Part shown: positions 53,720-62,175 of the stretch, one piece after another
Position numbering within the stretch: position 1 is the first letter of the stretch
How the letters are laid out: the number at the start of each line of letters is the position of its first letter
DNA from: Variovorax sp. JS1663
GTDB lineage: Bacteria > Pseudomonadota > Gammaproteobacteria > Burkholderiales > Burkholderiaceae_C
DNA: 64,000 nt
NCBI RefSeq assembly: GCF_002157355.1
Contig: NZ_LYMK01000025.1
Location: forward strand, 1 to 64,000
Direction: 5' to 3'
Translations under genes and position numbers: made by a program
The notes under the pieces: generated by a model
Databases searched by the model: none
The model's input: only the letters and a program-made list of their open reading frames with translations
What the model was told of the DNA's origin: nothing

Positions 53720-54295
53720 TCACATGGGCAGGCTTGCATGGTGGGCGTCCGGATCGTCGCTGCCCTTGTCGCTGTCGCCGCGCACGAACCTCTGCACGCT
53801 GGCGCCCAGCGTGAGCACCTTGTCCAGCGTGGACGGCGACAGGCGCAGCATCTCGTCGGCCCAGCTGCCCAGCTTGGCCATCAGTTCCATGGTGGCGCGG
53901 ATGCGGTCCTGCGCGTCCGCCGGCTCTCCGGCGAAATCGGGGCTGGCGATCACCTCGCGCAGCATGCGGATCGTCGGGTCGAACTCGCGTTCCTTGCGCT
54001 CGCGCACCACGGTGCGGAACAGCTCCCATACGTCGACGCTGGTCTCGAAAAAGTCGCGCCGGTCGCCCAGCACGTGGGTGATGCGCACCAGGTTCCAGGC
54101 CTGCAGTTCCTTCAGGCTGTTGCTGACGTTGGAGCGGGCGACGTTGAGCGTCTCCGACAGCGCCTCGGCATGCATCGGCCTGCCGTGGACGAAGAGCAGC
54201 GCGTGGATCTGGGAGACGGTGCGGTTGACGCCCCACAGCGACCCCATCTCGCCCCAGTGGAGTACGAACTTGCGTTGGATATCGGTCAGTTGCAT
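53720..54295 (-). CDS. GbsR/MarR-family transcriptional regulator
   Basis: 191 residues. Winged helix near 35-85 (HAEALSETLNVARSNVSNSLKELQAW and ITHVLGDRRDFFET wing), then a helical C-terminal region, matching GbsR-type MarR proteins. Opening QRKFVLHWGEMGSLWGVNRTVSQIHALLF is typical. A sigma-70-like promoter (TTGACA-N16-TAGACT) overlaps its own upstream repeat, so it should autoregulate. Start set at MQLTDIQ. Confidence 0.9.
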   Translation of the reverse strand: MQLTDIQRKFVLHWGEMGSLWGVNRTVSQIHALLFVHGRPMHAEALSETLNVARSNVSNSLKELQAWNLVRITHVLGDRRDFFETSVDVWELFRTVVRERKEREFDPTIRMLREVIASPDFAGEPADAQDRIRATMELMAKLGSWADEMLRLSPSTLDKVLTLGASVQRFVRGDSDKGSDDPDAHHASLPM

Positions 54296-54325
54296 GTATG
54301 GCCTCGGGATCGAGTCTACGGTTTT

Positions 54326-54349
54326 CGATATTTCTGTCAATAGAGAAAC
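54326..54349 (-). promoter_or_regulatory. Operator copy and promoter upstream of the GbsR/MarR-type gene
   Basis: On the minus strand this repeat contains TTGACA, with TAGACT 16 bases further toward the regulator start, so the repeat covers the -35 element. It also sits between this gene and the divergent radical SAM gene and could affect that too. Confidence 0.7.
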
Positions 54350-54418
54350 ACAAAACCAGTGCAGGCCTTCGCGATTGGTGAAATACTGGATGTTCATCCA
54401 GCATTCAAGGTTGGCGAC

Positions 54419-55513
54419 ATGACCGATGCCTTCATCCCCATCCATGCCATCAAGGGCCGTGGCGCGGCCACCCGGCTGGCCCATCGCTTCGAGCGCGAGG
54501 CGCGCGACGCCTACGACGACGGCTGGGGCACGCTCGAGGATGGCGCCGCCGAGGCCGAGGACCTGCAGCCGCTCCAGACCGAGGTGCGCTTCGAGGACGT
54601 GAAGTCGGTGCTCGGCGGCAACGAGTCGCCCGACATCTACTTCGACCGCTCGATCAACCCCTACCGCGGCTGCGAGCACGGCTGCATCTACTGCTTCGCG
54701 CGGCCCACGCACAGCTACCTCAATCTCTCGCCGGGGCTGGACTTCGAGACCAAGCTCATTGCCAAGCGCAACATCGTCGAGGTGCTGCGTGCGGAACTCG
54801 GGCGCCGCAACTACCGGCCGAACCAGATCGCGATCGGCACCGCGACCGACTGCTACCAGCCGATCGAGCGCGAGCTGCGCCTCACCCGATCGGTGATCGA
54901 GCTGTTGGGCGAGGTGCGCCATCCCTTCGGGCTGGTCACCAAGTCCAGCGCGGTGGAACACGACCTGGACCTGATCGCGCCGATGGCGGCCGCGCACCTG
55001 GCGGCGGTGTACGTGACCATCACCACGCTGGACGGCGAGCTGGCGCGCAAGCTGGAGCCGCGAGCCGCCGCGCCGCATCGTCGGCTGCGCACCGTGCGCA
55101 CGCTGGCGGAGGCCGGCGTGCCGGTCGGCGTGAGCGTGGCGCCGCAGATCCCCTTCGTCACCGAGGACATGGAGCAGGTGCTCGAAGCCGCCTGGGAGGC
55201 CGGCGCGCGCAGCGCCTTCTACACCGTGATCCGCCTGCCTTGGGAGGTGGCGCCGCTCTTCAAGCAGTGGCTGGAGCTGCACTACCCGCAGCGCGCGGGC
55301 CGCATCATGGCCCGCATCCGCGAGATGCGTGGCGGCAAGGACTATGACGCCGACTTCGGCACGCGCATGACCGGCACCGGCCTCTGGGCCGAACTGATCC
55401 GCCAGCGCTTCGAGAAGGCGACGCAGCGCATCGGCTTCAACCGCGAGCGCATCACGCTGGACCTCAGCGCATTCCGGCCACCCGGCGCAGCGGGGCAGGG
55501 CAGTCTGTTCTAG
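54419..55513 (+). CDS. PA0069-family radical SAM protein
   Basis: 364 residues. Iron-sulfur site CEHGCIYC near 85-92 (CxxxCxxC) in NPYRGCEHGCIYCFAR; then NQIAIGTATDCYQPIE and FYTVIRLPWEV, as in the PA0069/SplB-like family. Binds S-adenosylmethionine and a [4Fe-4S] cluster; substrate unknown, possibly related to DNA repair by distant similarity to spore photoproduct lyase. Divergent from the GbsR/MarR-type regulator. Its 3' end overlaps the convergent outer-membrane factor gene by 50 bases. Confidence 0.88.
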   Translation: MTDAFIPIHAIKGRGAATRLAHRFEREARDAYDDGWGTLEDGAAEAEDLQPLQTEVRFEDVKSVLGGNESPDIYFDRSINPYRGCEHGCIYCFARPTHSYLNLSPGLDFETKLIAKRNIVEVLRAELGRRNYRPNQIAIGTATDCYQPIERELRLTRSVIELLGEVRHPFGLVTKSSAVEHDLDLIAPMAAAHLAAVYVTITTLDGELARKLEPRAAAPHRRLRTVRTLAEAGVPVGVSVAPQIPFVTEDMEQVLEAAWEAGARSAFYTVIRLPWEVAPLFKQWLELHYPQRAGRIMARIREMRGGKDYDADFGTRMTGTGLWAELIRQRFEKATQRIGFNRERITLDLSAFRPPGAAGQGSLF

Positions 55514-56948
55514 CGTCGGGGGTCGCGCTGCGGGATTCGACGCCGCACCAGTCGCCGCCCAGCGCCTTGACCAGGAACACCGCGACCAGCAGGCGCTGAC
55601 CCTGCAACTGTGCGGCCTGGCGCTCGGCCGTGAGCAGCGACTGCTGGGCGCTGATCACGTCCAGGTAGGTCGAGGCGCCGCCCTCGTAGCGCGCGGTCGC
55701 CATGTCGAGCACGCGGCTTGCCGAGGCAACGGAGGCCTGCGACTGAGCCACAGCACGGTCCAGCGCGGCCAGGCCGCTGATGCCGTCCTCGGCTTCCTGC
55801 ATGGCGGTGAGCACCACCCGCCGGTAGTTGGCCACCGAGGCGGCGTGGCCTGCCTGCGCGAAGTCCACGTTGGCGCGGATGCGCCCGCCGTCGAACAGGG
55901 TCTGCGTGGCCGAGACGCCGACGGACCACAGCAGGCTGGGCGCATCGAAGAGGGTCTCGATCATGCGGCTGTCCACGCCGACGACGGGCGCCAGCACCAC
56001 GCTGGGGTAGAAGGCCGCGCGCGCCACGCCGATCTGCGCGTTGGCCGCGGCCATGGCGCGCTCGGCGGCGGCCACGTCGGGCCGCCGCTCCAGGACCTCG
56101 GACGGCACGCCCAGCGGAATCGGCGGCGGCGTGATCGGCCGCAGGTCCGTTGCCAGCGTGAAGCTGGGCGCGGGCGTGCCGGTCAGCGTGGCGATTGCAT
56201 GCTCGTACTGGGCGCGCTGCCGTCTCACCACGTCAACCTGGGCCAGGGTGCTGTCCAGCAGCGCCTGCTGCTGCGCGACGTCCAGCCCGGAGACGGCGCC
56301 GAGCTCGTGGCGCGCGCTCACCAGATCGAGCGCGCGGCGCTGCAGTGCGATCGAGCGCGACAGCACGTCCAGTTCGGTGTCGGTGGCGCGCAGGTTGAAG
56401 TAGGCCGAGGCCAGGTCGGCGGTCAGCAGCAGCCGCGTGTTCTCCAGGTCGGCCTCCGACTGCGCGGCGGAGGCGGTCGCGCCTTCGACCGAGCGCTGCA
56501 CGCGGCCCGCGAGGTCGATCTCGTAGCTGGCGTTGAGCGAGAGCGCGAAGTCGTTCTGCACCGTCGAGAAGTTCTGCGTCGCGTAGTTGGTGAGCGGGCG
56601 GTTGGCCGAGATCCTCAGACGCGAGGCGCGCGTGCCCAGGCCCAGCTGCGGATAGCGCGCGGCATCGGCCGCGGCCAGCGTGGCGCGCGCCTGCGCGAGT
56701 CGCGCACCTGCCAGATCGAGCGTGGGGCTGTTGGCGAGGGCCTGCTGTTGCAGGCGGTCGAGCCCCGCGTCGCCGAAGCGCCGCCACCACGGGCCCTTGT
56801 CTTCGGTGTCGCTGGGCGCGGCCTCGCGCCAGGGCGACTCCACCTGCCAGCTCACCGGCACTTCAACGGCCGGCTTTTGGTAGTCGGGGCCGGCCGCGCA
56901 GCCTGCGGCGAGCAGCAGAGCGACGGCGGCCGCGAAACGCAAGCTCAC
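55464..56948 (-). CDS. RND outer-membrane factor (OprM/NodT family lipoprotein)
   Basis: 494 residues with signal peptide and lipobox (LLLAAGCAAGP, Cys near 17), followed by the paired outer-membrane efflux-channel repeats (LANSPTLDLAGARLAQARATL near 70 and SASYEIDL/NAQIGVARAAFYPSV segments). Forms the outer-membrane exit duct for the RND pump encoded upstream. Start overlaps the MFP gene stop by four bases. The C-terminal tail after WCGVESRS is a short unlike extension that overlaps the radical SAM gene end. Confidence 0.9.
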   Translation of the reverse strand: MSLRFAAAVALLLAAGCAAGPDYQKPAVEVPVSWQVESPWREAAPSDTEDKGPWWRRFGDAGLDRLQQQALANSPTLDLAGARLAQARATLAAADAARYPQLGLGTRASRLRISANRPLTNYATQNFSTVQNDFALSLNASYEIDLAGRVQRSVEGATASAAQSEADLENTRLLLTADLASAYFNLRATDTELDVLSRSIALQRRALDLVSARHELGAVSGLDVAQQQALLDSTLAQVDVVRRQRAQYEHAIATLTGTPAPSFTLATDLRPITPPPIPLGVPSEVLERRPDVAAAERAMAAANAQIGVARAAFYPSVVLAPVVGVDSRMIETLFDAPSLLWSVGVSATQTLFDGGRIRANVDFAQAGHAASVANYRRVVLTAMQEAEDGISGLAALDRAVAQSQASVASASRVLDMATARYEGGASTYLDVISAQQSLLTAERQAAQLQGQRLLVAVFLVKALGGDWCGVESRSATPDARTDCPAPLRRVAGMR

Positions 56949-58150
56949 GCCGGCTCCTTCGCGACCGAAACGATGTCGCCCTCAGCCAGCGAGTCCGAGG
57001 GATTGAGCACCAGCCGATCGGTGGGGCCGATGCCGTCGATCACCTCCACCGTCTCGCCGTAGTTGCGGCCGAGCTGGACCGTGCGCAGCCGCACGCGGCC
57101 CTCGCCGTCGACCACGGCCACGCGCGTGCCGTCGCCGCGGAACAGCAATGCATTGGCCGGAATGCTGAGCGCGCGGCTGGCCGCCAGGGGCAGCGAGACC
57201 TGCACGTAGGCGCCCGGCAGCAACAGGCCCTCGCGGTTGGGCAGCGCGACCTCGACCTGCATCATCCGTGTGGCGGTGTCGATGGCGCCCGAGGTGCGCG
57301 CCACCTCGCCCTTGAAGCTCTGGCCGCGCAGCTCGGCCTGCGTCACCACCACCGGCTGCCCGGCTTTCACCAGCTGCGCATAGGACTGCGGCACGTTGAT
57401 GTACACGCGCAGCGGATCGGTCTGCGCCAGCAGGAACAGCGGCCGGCTGCCGCCGGCGTCGATCAGGTCGCCCACGTCCACGTTGCGCCGCGTGATCACG
57501 CCGTCGAAGGGCGCGACGATGCGCTTGAAGCCCTCGGTCTGGCGCAGCCGCTGCACGTTGGCATCGGCGGCCGCCAGGTTGGCGGTGGCCTGGGCCAGGC
57601 TGCTGCGGCGCTCGTCCAGGTCCTGCTGCGAGACCACGTCCTTCTTGCGCAGGTTCTCCCAGCGCGCCACCGTGCTTTTCGCGAGCTCCAGGCTCGATGC
57701 CGTCTGCTGGCGCGCGGCGATGGCCTGCGAGAGCTGCTGGTCGATCTCCGGCGTCTCGATCTCCGCCAGCAGCTCGCCCTTCTTGACCTGGCTGCCGATG
57801 TCGCGGGTCCAGCGCTTGAGGTAGCCGCTCGCGCGCGCCGAGATCGGCGCCTGCACGAAGCCCTGCAGCGTGCCCGGCAGCGCCAGCGTCTGGCCGGCGG
57901 CGGCGGTCTGGGGCAGGGCGGTCTTCACGTACTGGCGGGCCAGCTCGGTCGAGGAAGCCTCGAGGTCCTTGGCATTGGCGATGCGCACGAACACCGTGCG
58001 CGCCGCGCCGACGGCCAGCAGCACCGCGACGACGATCACGCCGATGCGGGCGCGGCGGACGATCTGGCGCCGCCGCAGCAGCGCATGGTGGTCGCCGCCC
58101 TCGTCGTCGATCGGGTGGATGGCCAGGCCCGCGTGGCGTTGTTCGGTCAT
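56945..58150 (-). CDS. RND membrane-fusion protein
   Basis: 401 residues. N-terminal membrane anchor near 33-53 (RIGVIVVAVLLAVGAARTVF), a lipoyl/beta-barrel region (ISARASGYLKRWTRDIGSQVKKGELLAEIETPEIDQQL near 105-142), a coiled coil (140-200) and the C-terminal beta-barrel. It bridges pump and outer channel. Sits between the RND pump gene (4-base gap) and the outer factor (4-base overlap), so the three form one operon. Confidence 0.9.
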   Translation of the reverse strand: MTEQRHAGLAIHPIDDEGGDHHALLRRRQIVRRARIGVIVVAVLLAVGAARTVFVRIANAKDLEASSTELARQYVKTALPQTAAAGQTLALPGTLQGFVQAPISARASGYLKRWTRDIGSQVKKGELLAEIETPEIDQQLSQAIAARQQTASSLELAKSTVARWENLRKKDVVSQQDLDERRSSLAQATANLAAADANVQRLRQTEGFKRIVAPFDGVITRRNVDVGDLIDAGGSRPLFLLAQTDPLRVYINVPQSYAQLVKAGQPVVVTQAELRGQSFKGEVARTSGAIDTATRMMQVEVALPNREGLLLPGAYVQVSLPLAASRALSIPANALLFRGDGTRVAVVDGEGRVRLRTVQLGRNYGETVEVIDGIGPTDRLVLNPSDSLAEGDIVSVAKEPA

Positions 58151-58154
58151 GGTT

Positions 58155-61100
58155 TCAACTCTCCTGCGGCGCGGCACCACCCGGCGGGGATGGCGGCGCC
58201 GGCGATTCGGCTGCGCGCGCGGCCTTGCGATGGGCCAGGCGGCTGTGGATGCCGGCATACACGGCCGGCACGAAGAACAGAGTGGAGACGGTCGCGAACA
58301 GCAGCCCGCCGATCACCGCGCGGCCCAGCGGCGCGTTCTGCTCGGCGCCTTCGCCCAGGCCCAGCGCCATCGGGATCATGCCGATGATCATCGCCAGCGC
58401 CGTCATCAGCACCGGGCGGATGCGGGTGGCGCCGGCTTCCAGCGCGGCCGACAGCGGCGGCACGCCGGCGGCCAGCCGCTCGCGCGCAAAAGCGATCAGC
58501 AGGATGCTGTTGGCGGTGGCCACGCCCATGGTCATGATCGCGCCGGTGAGCGCCGGCACGCTCAGCGTGGTGCTGGTGAGGAACAGCATCCAGGCGATGC
58601 CGGCCAGCGCCGCCGGCAGGGCGGTGATGATGATCGCGGCGTCCAGCCAGGACTGGAAGGTCACGACGATCAGCAGGTAGACCAGCACGATCGCCATCGC
58701 CAGCCCGACGCCCAGGCCGATGAAGGAGGTCTGCATGGTCTCCACCTGGCCGCGGATGGTAACCTGGCTGCCGCGCGCGAGCTTGGGCCGCATCTCGTCG
58801 ACCAGCGTCTTCACTTTCGCCGCGACGCTGGCGAGGTCGGTGCCCTGCACGCTGACGTACACGTCGACCACCGGCGAAATGTTGTAGCGCGAATACACCG
58901 CCGGCGAGCGCCCGGCCTGGGCTTCCACCAGGTTGCCCAGCAGCTGCGGCGGCGCGGCCGAGGGGCCCGAGGCGCCCACCGGGATGTTGAGCAGCGAGTC
59001 CAGCGAATCGACCTTGTACTGCGGCGTCTGCACCGCGACGTTGTAGACCACCCCGTTCTGCGGGTTGAGCCAGAAGGCCGGCTGGGTCTGCGAGCTGCCC
59101 GACAGCGCGATCAGCACGTTCTGCCCCACGTTCTGCGCGGTCAGGCCGACCTGCTGCAGCCGCGTGCGGTCCATCTGCAGGTTGAGGCCGGGCCCGTCCA
59201 GGCGCTGGTGAACGTGCGCATCGACCGCGCCGGGGATCTTGCGGATCTCCTTGACCAGCTCGGCCGCCCGCGCCGCATTGCCTGCCAGGTCGTTGCCGCT
59301 GAACTGCACGTCGATGGCCGCGGGCAGGCCGAAGTTCAGAATCTGGGTGACGATGTCCGCCGGCTGGAAGAAGAACTCCACGCCCGGAAAGCGCTTGGGC
59401 AGCTCGGCGCGCAGGAGCGAGACGAATTCCTCGGTCGGCCGGTGGCCGTCGCGCAGCGACAGCAGGATCTCGCCGTCCAGCGTGCCGATGGTGCCGGCGT
59501 TGCTGTACGAGAGGTTGATGCCGCTGTTCGGCACGCCCAGGTTGTCGAGGACGGTCTCCAACTGGTCCTTGGGGATCAGTGTGCGGATGGCAGCCTCCAC
59601 CTCGTCGGCCAGGCGCGCCGTCTCCTCGATGCGGGTGCCGGTGGGCGCACGCATGTGCAGGCGGATCTGGCCCGCGTCCACGGTCGGGAAGAAGTCGCGG
59701 CCCAGCGCCGGGTAGAGCAGGCAGGAGAGCAGGCAGAAGCCGAGGAAGACGGCGATGAATCCCGTGCGCTTCGACAGCAGGGCCGACAGCACCAGCGTGT
59801 AGGCGCGGCGCACCCGCTCGAAGCGCCGGTCGAAGCTGCGGTAGAGCCGCTGCAGTGCGCCGGGCCGTGCCTCCGCCGCGGCGCCGGCCTGCGCGTGCAC
59901 CCCGCCCATCAGCAGCATCACCAGGGTCGGCACCAGCGTGCGCGACAGGATGTAGGAGGCCAGCATCGCGAACACCACCGCCTCGGCCAGCGGCACGAAC
60001 AGGAAGCGCGCCACGCCGGAGAGGAAGAACATGGGCACGAACACGATGCAGATGCACAGCGTGGAGACGAAGGCGGCCGGGCCGATCTCGCCGGCGCCGA
60101 CGAGGATGGCCTCTTCCAGCGGCGTGCCCATGTGCAGATGGCGCTCGATGTTCTCGATGGTCACGATCGCCTGGTCGACCAGGATGCCGACCGAGAGCGC
60201 CAGCCCGCCCAGTGTCATCAGGTTGAGCGTCTCGCCCAGCGCGTACAGCGCCAGGATGGAAGCCAGGATCGACAACGGGATGGTCAGCCCGATGATCAGC
60301 GTGCTGCGCCAGTTGCCCAGGAAGAGCAGCACCATCGCCGCCGTGAGCAGGGCCGCGATCACCGCCTCGGCCACCACGCCCTGCACCGCCGCTTTGACGA
60401 ACAGCGACTGATCGAACAGCGGCGTGACCTTGATGTCCTGCGGCATGCCCTGCTGCGCCACCGGCAGCATGGTGCGCAGGTTGTCCACGATGTCCAGCGT
60501 GGACGCGCCGCCGTTCTTGATCACCGACAGCAGCACGCCGCGCACGCCGTCCTGCCGCACGATGTTGGTCTGCGGCTGGAAGCCGTCGCGCACGTAGGCC
60601 ACGTCGCGCAGGTAGGTGGTGGCGCCGCCTGAGGTGCGCACCGGCAGGTCGTTCAGGCCGGCCAGCACCTCGGGCGAGCCGTTCATGCGCACGCTGTACT
60701 CGGTGGCGCCGAACTTGGCGGTGCCCGAGGGCAGGATCAGGTTCTGCGCGTTGACCGCGTTCACCACGTCCGCCGGCGTCAGGCCGCGCGCCTGCATCGC
60801 CTGGGTGTCGAGGTCCACCGAGATCACCCGGTTCTTGCCGCCGTAGGGGAACGGGATGGCCACGCCGGGGATGGTGATCAGCTGCGGCCGCAACTGGTTG
60901 ATGGCCGAGTCGAACAGGGCGTTCTCCGGCCGCTCGGTGCTCGACAGCGCCAGCTGGATCACTGGGATGCTGGAGGCCGAGTACTTGATCACCAGCGGCG
61001 GCGTGATGCCCGGCGGCAGCTGGCGAACCTGGGTCTGCACCGAGGCGACGGTCTGCGCGATCGCGGTCTCGATGTTGGCGTTGGGCTGGAAGAAGATCTT

Positions 61101-61376
61101 GATCACGCTCACCCCGGCCAGCGACTGCGACTCGATGTGCTCGATGTCGCTGACCGTGGTGGTCAGCCCGCGCTCGGTCTGGCCGGCGATGCGCTGCCCC
61201 ATTTCCTGGGCCGGCAGGCCGCCGTAGTTCCAGATGATGCTGAGCACCGGGATGTTGATCTCCGGGAAGATGTCGGTGGCCATGCGCTTGAGCACCAGCG
61301 GTGTGGCCAGCACGATCAGCATCGCCATCACGATGAAGGTGTAGGGGCGGCGCAGCGCGAGCGAGACCATGGACAC
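58155..61376 (-). CDS. RND efflux pump, AcrB-like inner-membrane subunit
   Basis: 1073 residues from a GTG with GGGAAG nine bases upstream (ATG at 61370 is alternative). Twelve membrane segments, two large periplasmic loops, and family signs ATDIFPEINIPVL near 33 and GVSVIKIFFQPNAN. The proton-relay pair in helix 4 reads DQ (D401-Q402) rather than DD, and helix 10 has GVATANS in place of the Lys-containing segment, as in a subgroup of RND pumps. Pumps drugs or small molecules from periplasm using proton energy. First gene of the operon. Confidence 0.92.
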   Translation of the reverse strand: MSMVSLALRRPYTFIVMAMLIVLATPLVLKRMATDIFPEINIPVLSIIWNYGGLPAQEMGQRIAGQTERGLTTTVSDIEHIESQSLAGVSVIKIFFQPNANIETAIAQTVASVQTQVRQLPPGITPPLVIKYSASSIPVIQLALSSTERPENALFDSAINQLRPQLITIPGVAIPFPYGGKNRVISVDLDTQAMQARGLTPADVVNAVNAQNLILPSGTAKFGATEYSVRMNGSPEVLAGLNDLPVRTSGGATTYLRDVAYVRDGFQPQTNIVRQDGVRGVLLSVIKNGGASTLDIVDNLRTMLPVAQQGMPQDIKVTPLFDQSLFVKAAVQGVVAEAVIAALLTAAMVLLFLGNWRSTLIIGLTIPLSILASILALYALGETLNLMTLGGLALSVGILVDQAIVTIENIERHLHMGTPLEEAILVGAGEIGPAAFVSTLCICIVFVPMFFLSGVARFLFVPLAEAVVFAMLASYILSRTLVPTLVMLLMGGVHAQAGAAAEARPGALQRLYRSFDRRFERVRRAYTLVLSALLSKRTGFIAVFLGFCLLSCLLYPALGRDFFPTVDAGQIRLHMRAPTGTRIEETARLADEVEAAIRTLIPKDQLETVLDNLGVPNSGINLSYSNAGTIGTLDGEILLSLRDGHRPTEEFVSLLRAELPKRFPGVEFFFQPADIVTQILNFGLPAAIDVQFSGNDLAGNAARAAELVKEIRKIPGAVDAHVHQRLDGPGLNLQMDRTRLQQVGLTAQNVGQNVLIALSGSSQTQPAFWLNPQNGVVYNVAVQTPQYKVDSLDSLLNIPVGASGPSAAPPQLLGNLVEAQAGRSPAVYSRYNISPVVDVYVSVQGTDLASVAAKVKTLVDEMRPKLARGSQVTIRGQVETMQTSFIGLGVGLAMAIVLVYLLIVVTFQSWLDAAIIITALPAALAGIAWMLFLTSTTLSVPALTGAIMTMGVATANSILLIAFARERLAAGVPPLSAALEAGATRIRPVLMTALAMIIGMIPMALGLGEGAEQNAPLGRAVIGGLLFATVSTLFFVPAVYAGIHSRLAHRKAARAAESPAPPSPPGGAAPQES

Positions 61377-61436
61377 GGCTTGTTACTTCCCGGGAAGGGG
61401 GCCATCATAAGGAGCAATGGCTAGACAATAGTTCCA

Positions 61437-61982
61437 ATGCAGGAGATTTACCTTTCTTCATCGACGGCCGCCCCCTTCCGGCTGGTGGTCATGGGCGTCT
61501 CGGGCTGCGGCAAGTCCAGCATGGGCGCGGCGCTGGCCCGCGAATTGGGCCTGCCGCTGGTCGAAGGTGACGACTTCCATTCGGCCGAGAGCGTGAGCAA
61601 GATGCGCGCCGGCACCCCCCTGACCGATGCCGACCGGGCCGGCTGGCTGGATCGGCTGGGGCAGGAACTCGCCGCCCATGCCGGCGACGGAGTGGTGCTG
61701 AGCTGCTCCGCGCTCAAGCGCGACTATCGCGACCGGCTGCGGGCGGCGGCGCCCGGGTTGCGCTTCGTCTTCATGGAACTGACGCCCGAGGAGGCAGAGC
61801 GCCGGGTGGCGGGGCGGTCCGAGCACTTCTTTGCGGCCAGCCTGGTCGAGAACCAGTTCGCGACCCTCGAATCGCCGGTCGGCGAGGCTGGCGTGCTGGC
61901 GGTCGATGCGACCGCGCCGATCCCGCAGCTCGTGGCGCAGGTCCGGGCCTGGCTGGTGTCGGAGGCCCCGGCCGGGACGTAG
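61437..61982 (+). CDS. gntK: Gluconokinase
   Basis: 181 residues. Phosphorylates gluconate to 6-phosphogluconate. P-loop GVSGCGKSS at 20-28; later VEGDDFHSAESVSKM and LSCSALKRDYRDRLR are GntK signatures, with SLVENQFATLE near the C-terminus. Single gene with no gluconate regulator or permease adjacent in this window. Confidence 0.93.
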   Translation: MQEIYLSSSTAAPFRLVVMGVSGCGKSSMGAALARELGLPLVEGDDFHSAESVSKMRAGTPLTDADRAGWLDRLGQELAAHAGDGVVLSCSALKRDYRDRLRAAAPGLRFVFMELTPEEAERRVAGRSEHFFAASLVENQFATLESPVGEAGVLAVDATAPIPQLVAQVRAWLVSEAPAGT

Positions 61983-62057
61983 CCAGTTCCCGCAAGCCCG
62001 GTCGCGGGAGGGGGCGCTAAGTTCGCCTCATGTCCGACACCCCGCCGCCCGGTCACT

Positions 62058-62171
62058 ATGGTGCCGCCGGTGGTGGCGGGCGAGGCCATCATCGCGCTGG
62101 CCATCACCGAGCCCGGCGGCGGCTCCGAGGAAATCATGAAGGACCTGGCCGCGCGCCAGTGGGGGATCTGA
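62058..62171 (+). pseudogene. Acyl-CoA dehydrogenase remnant
   Basis: 37 codons read in one frame, ending four bases before the carboxylase ATG. The first part, MVPPVVAGEAIIALAITEPGG, matches the FAD/substrate loop of acyl-CoA dehydrogenases; the rest, SEEIMKDLAARQWGI, matches the extreme C-terminus of the same family (usually ...GGAEEIMKDLA..). Everything between is missing, roughly 200 residues, as is the N-terminal third. The joint lies in the GGGSEE coding stretch. Confidence 0.8.
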
Positions 62172-62175
62172 ATCC

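Noticed and set aside
57870-60632. 920-codon open frame on the plus strand
   Set aside because: Entirely antisense to the RND genes; no domain recognised.
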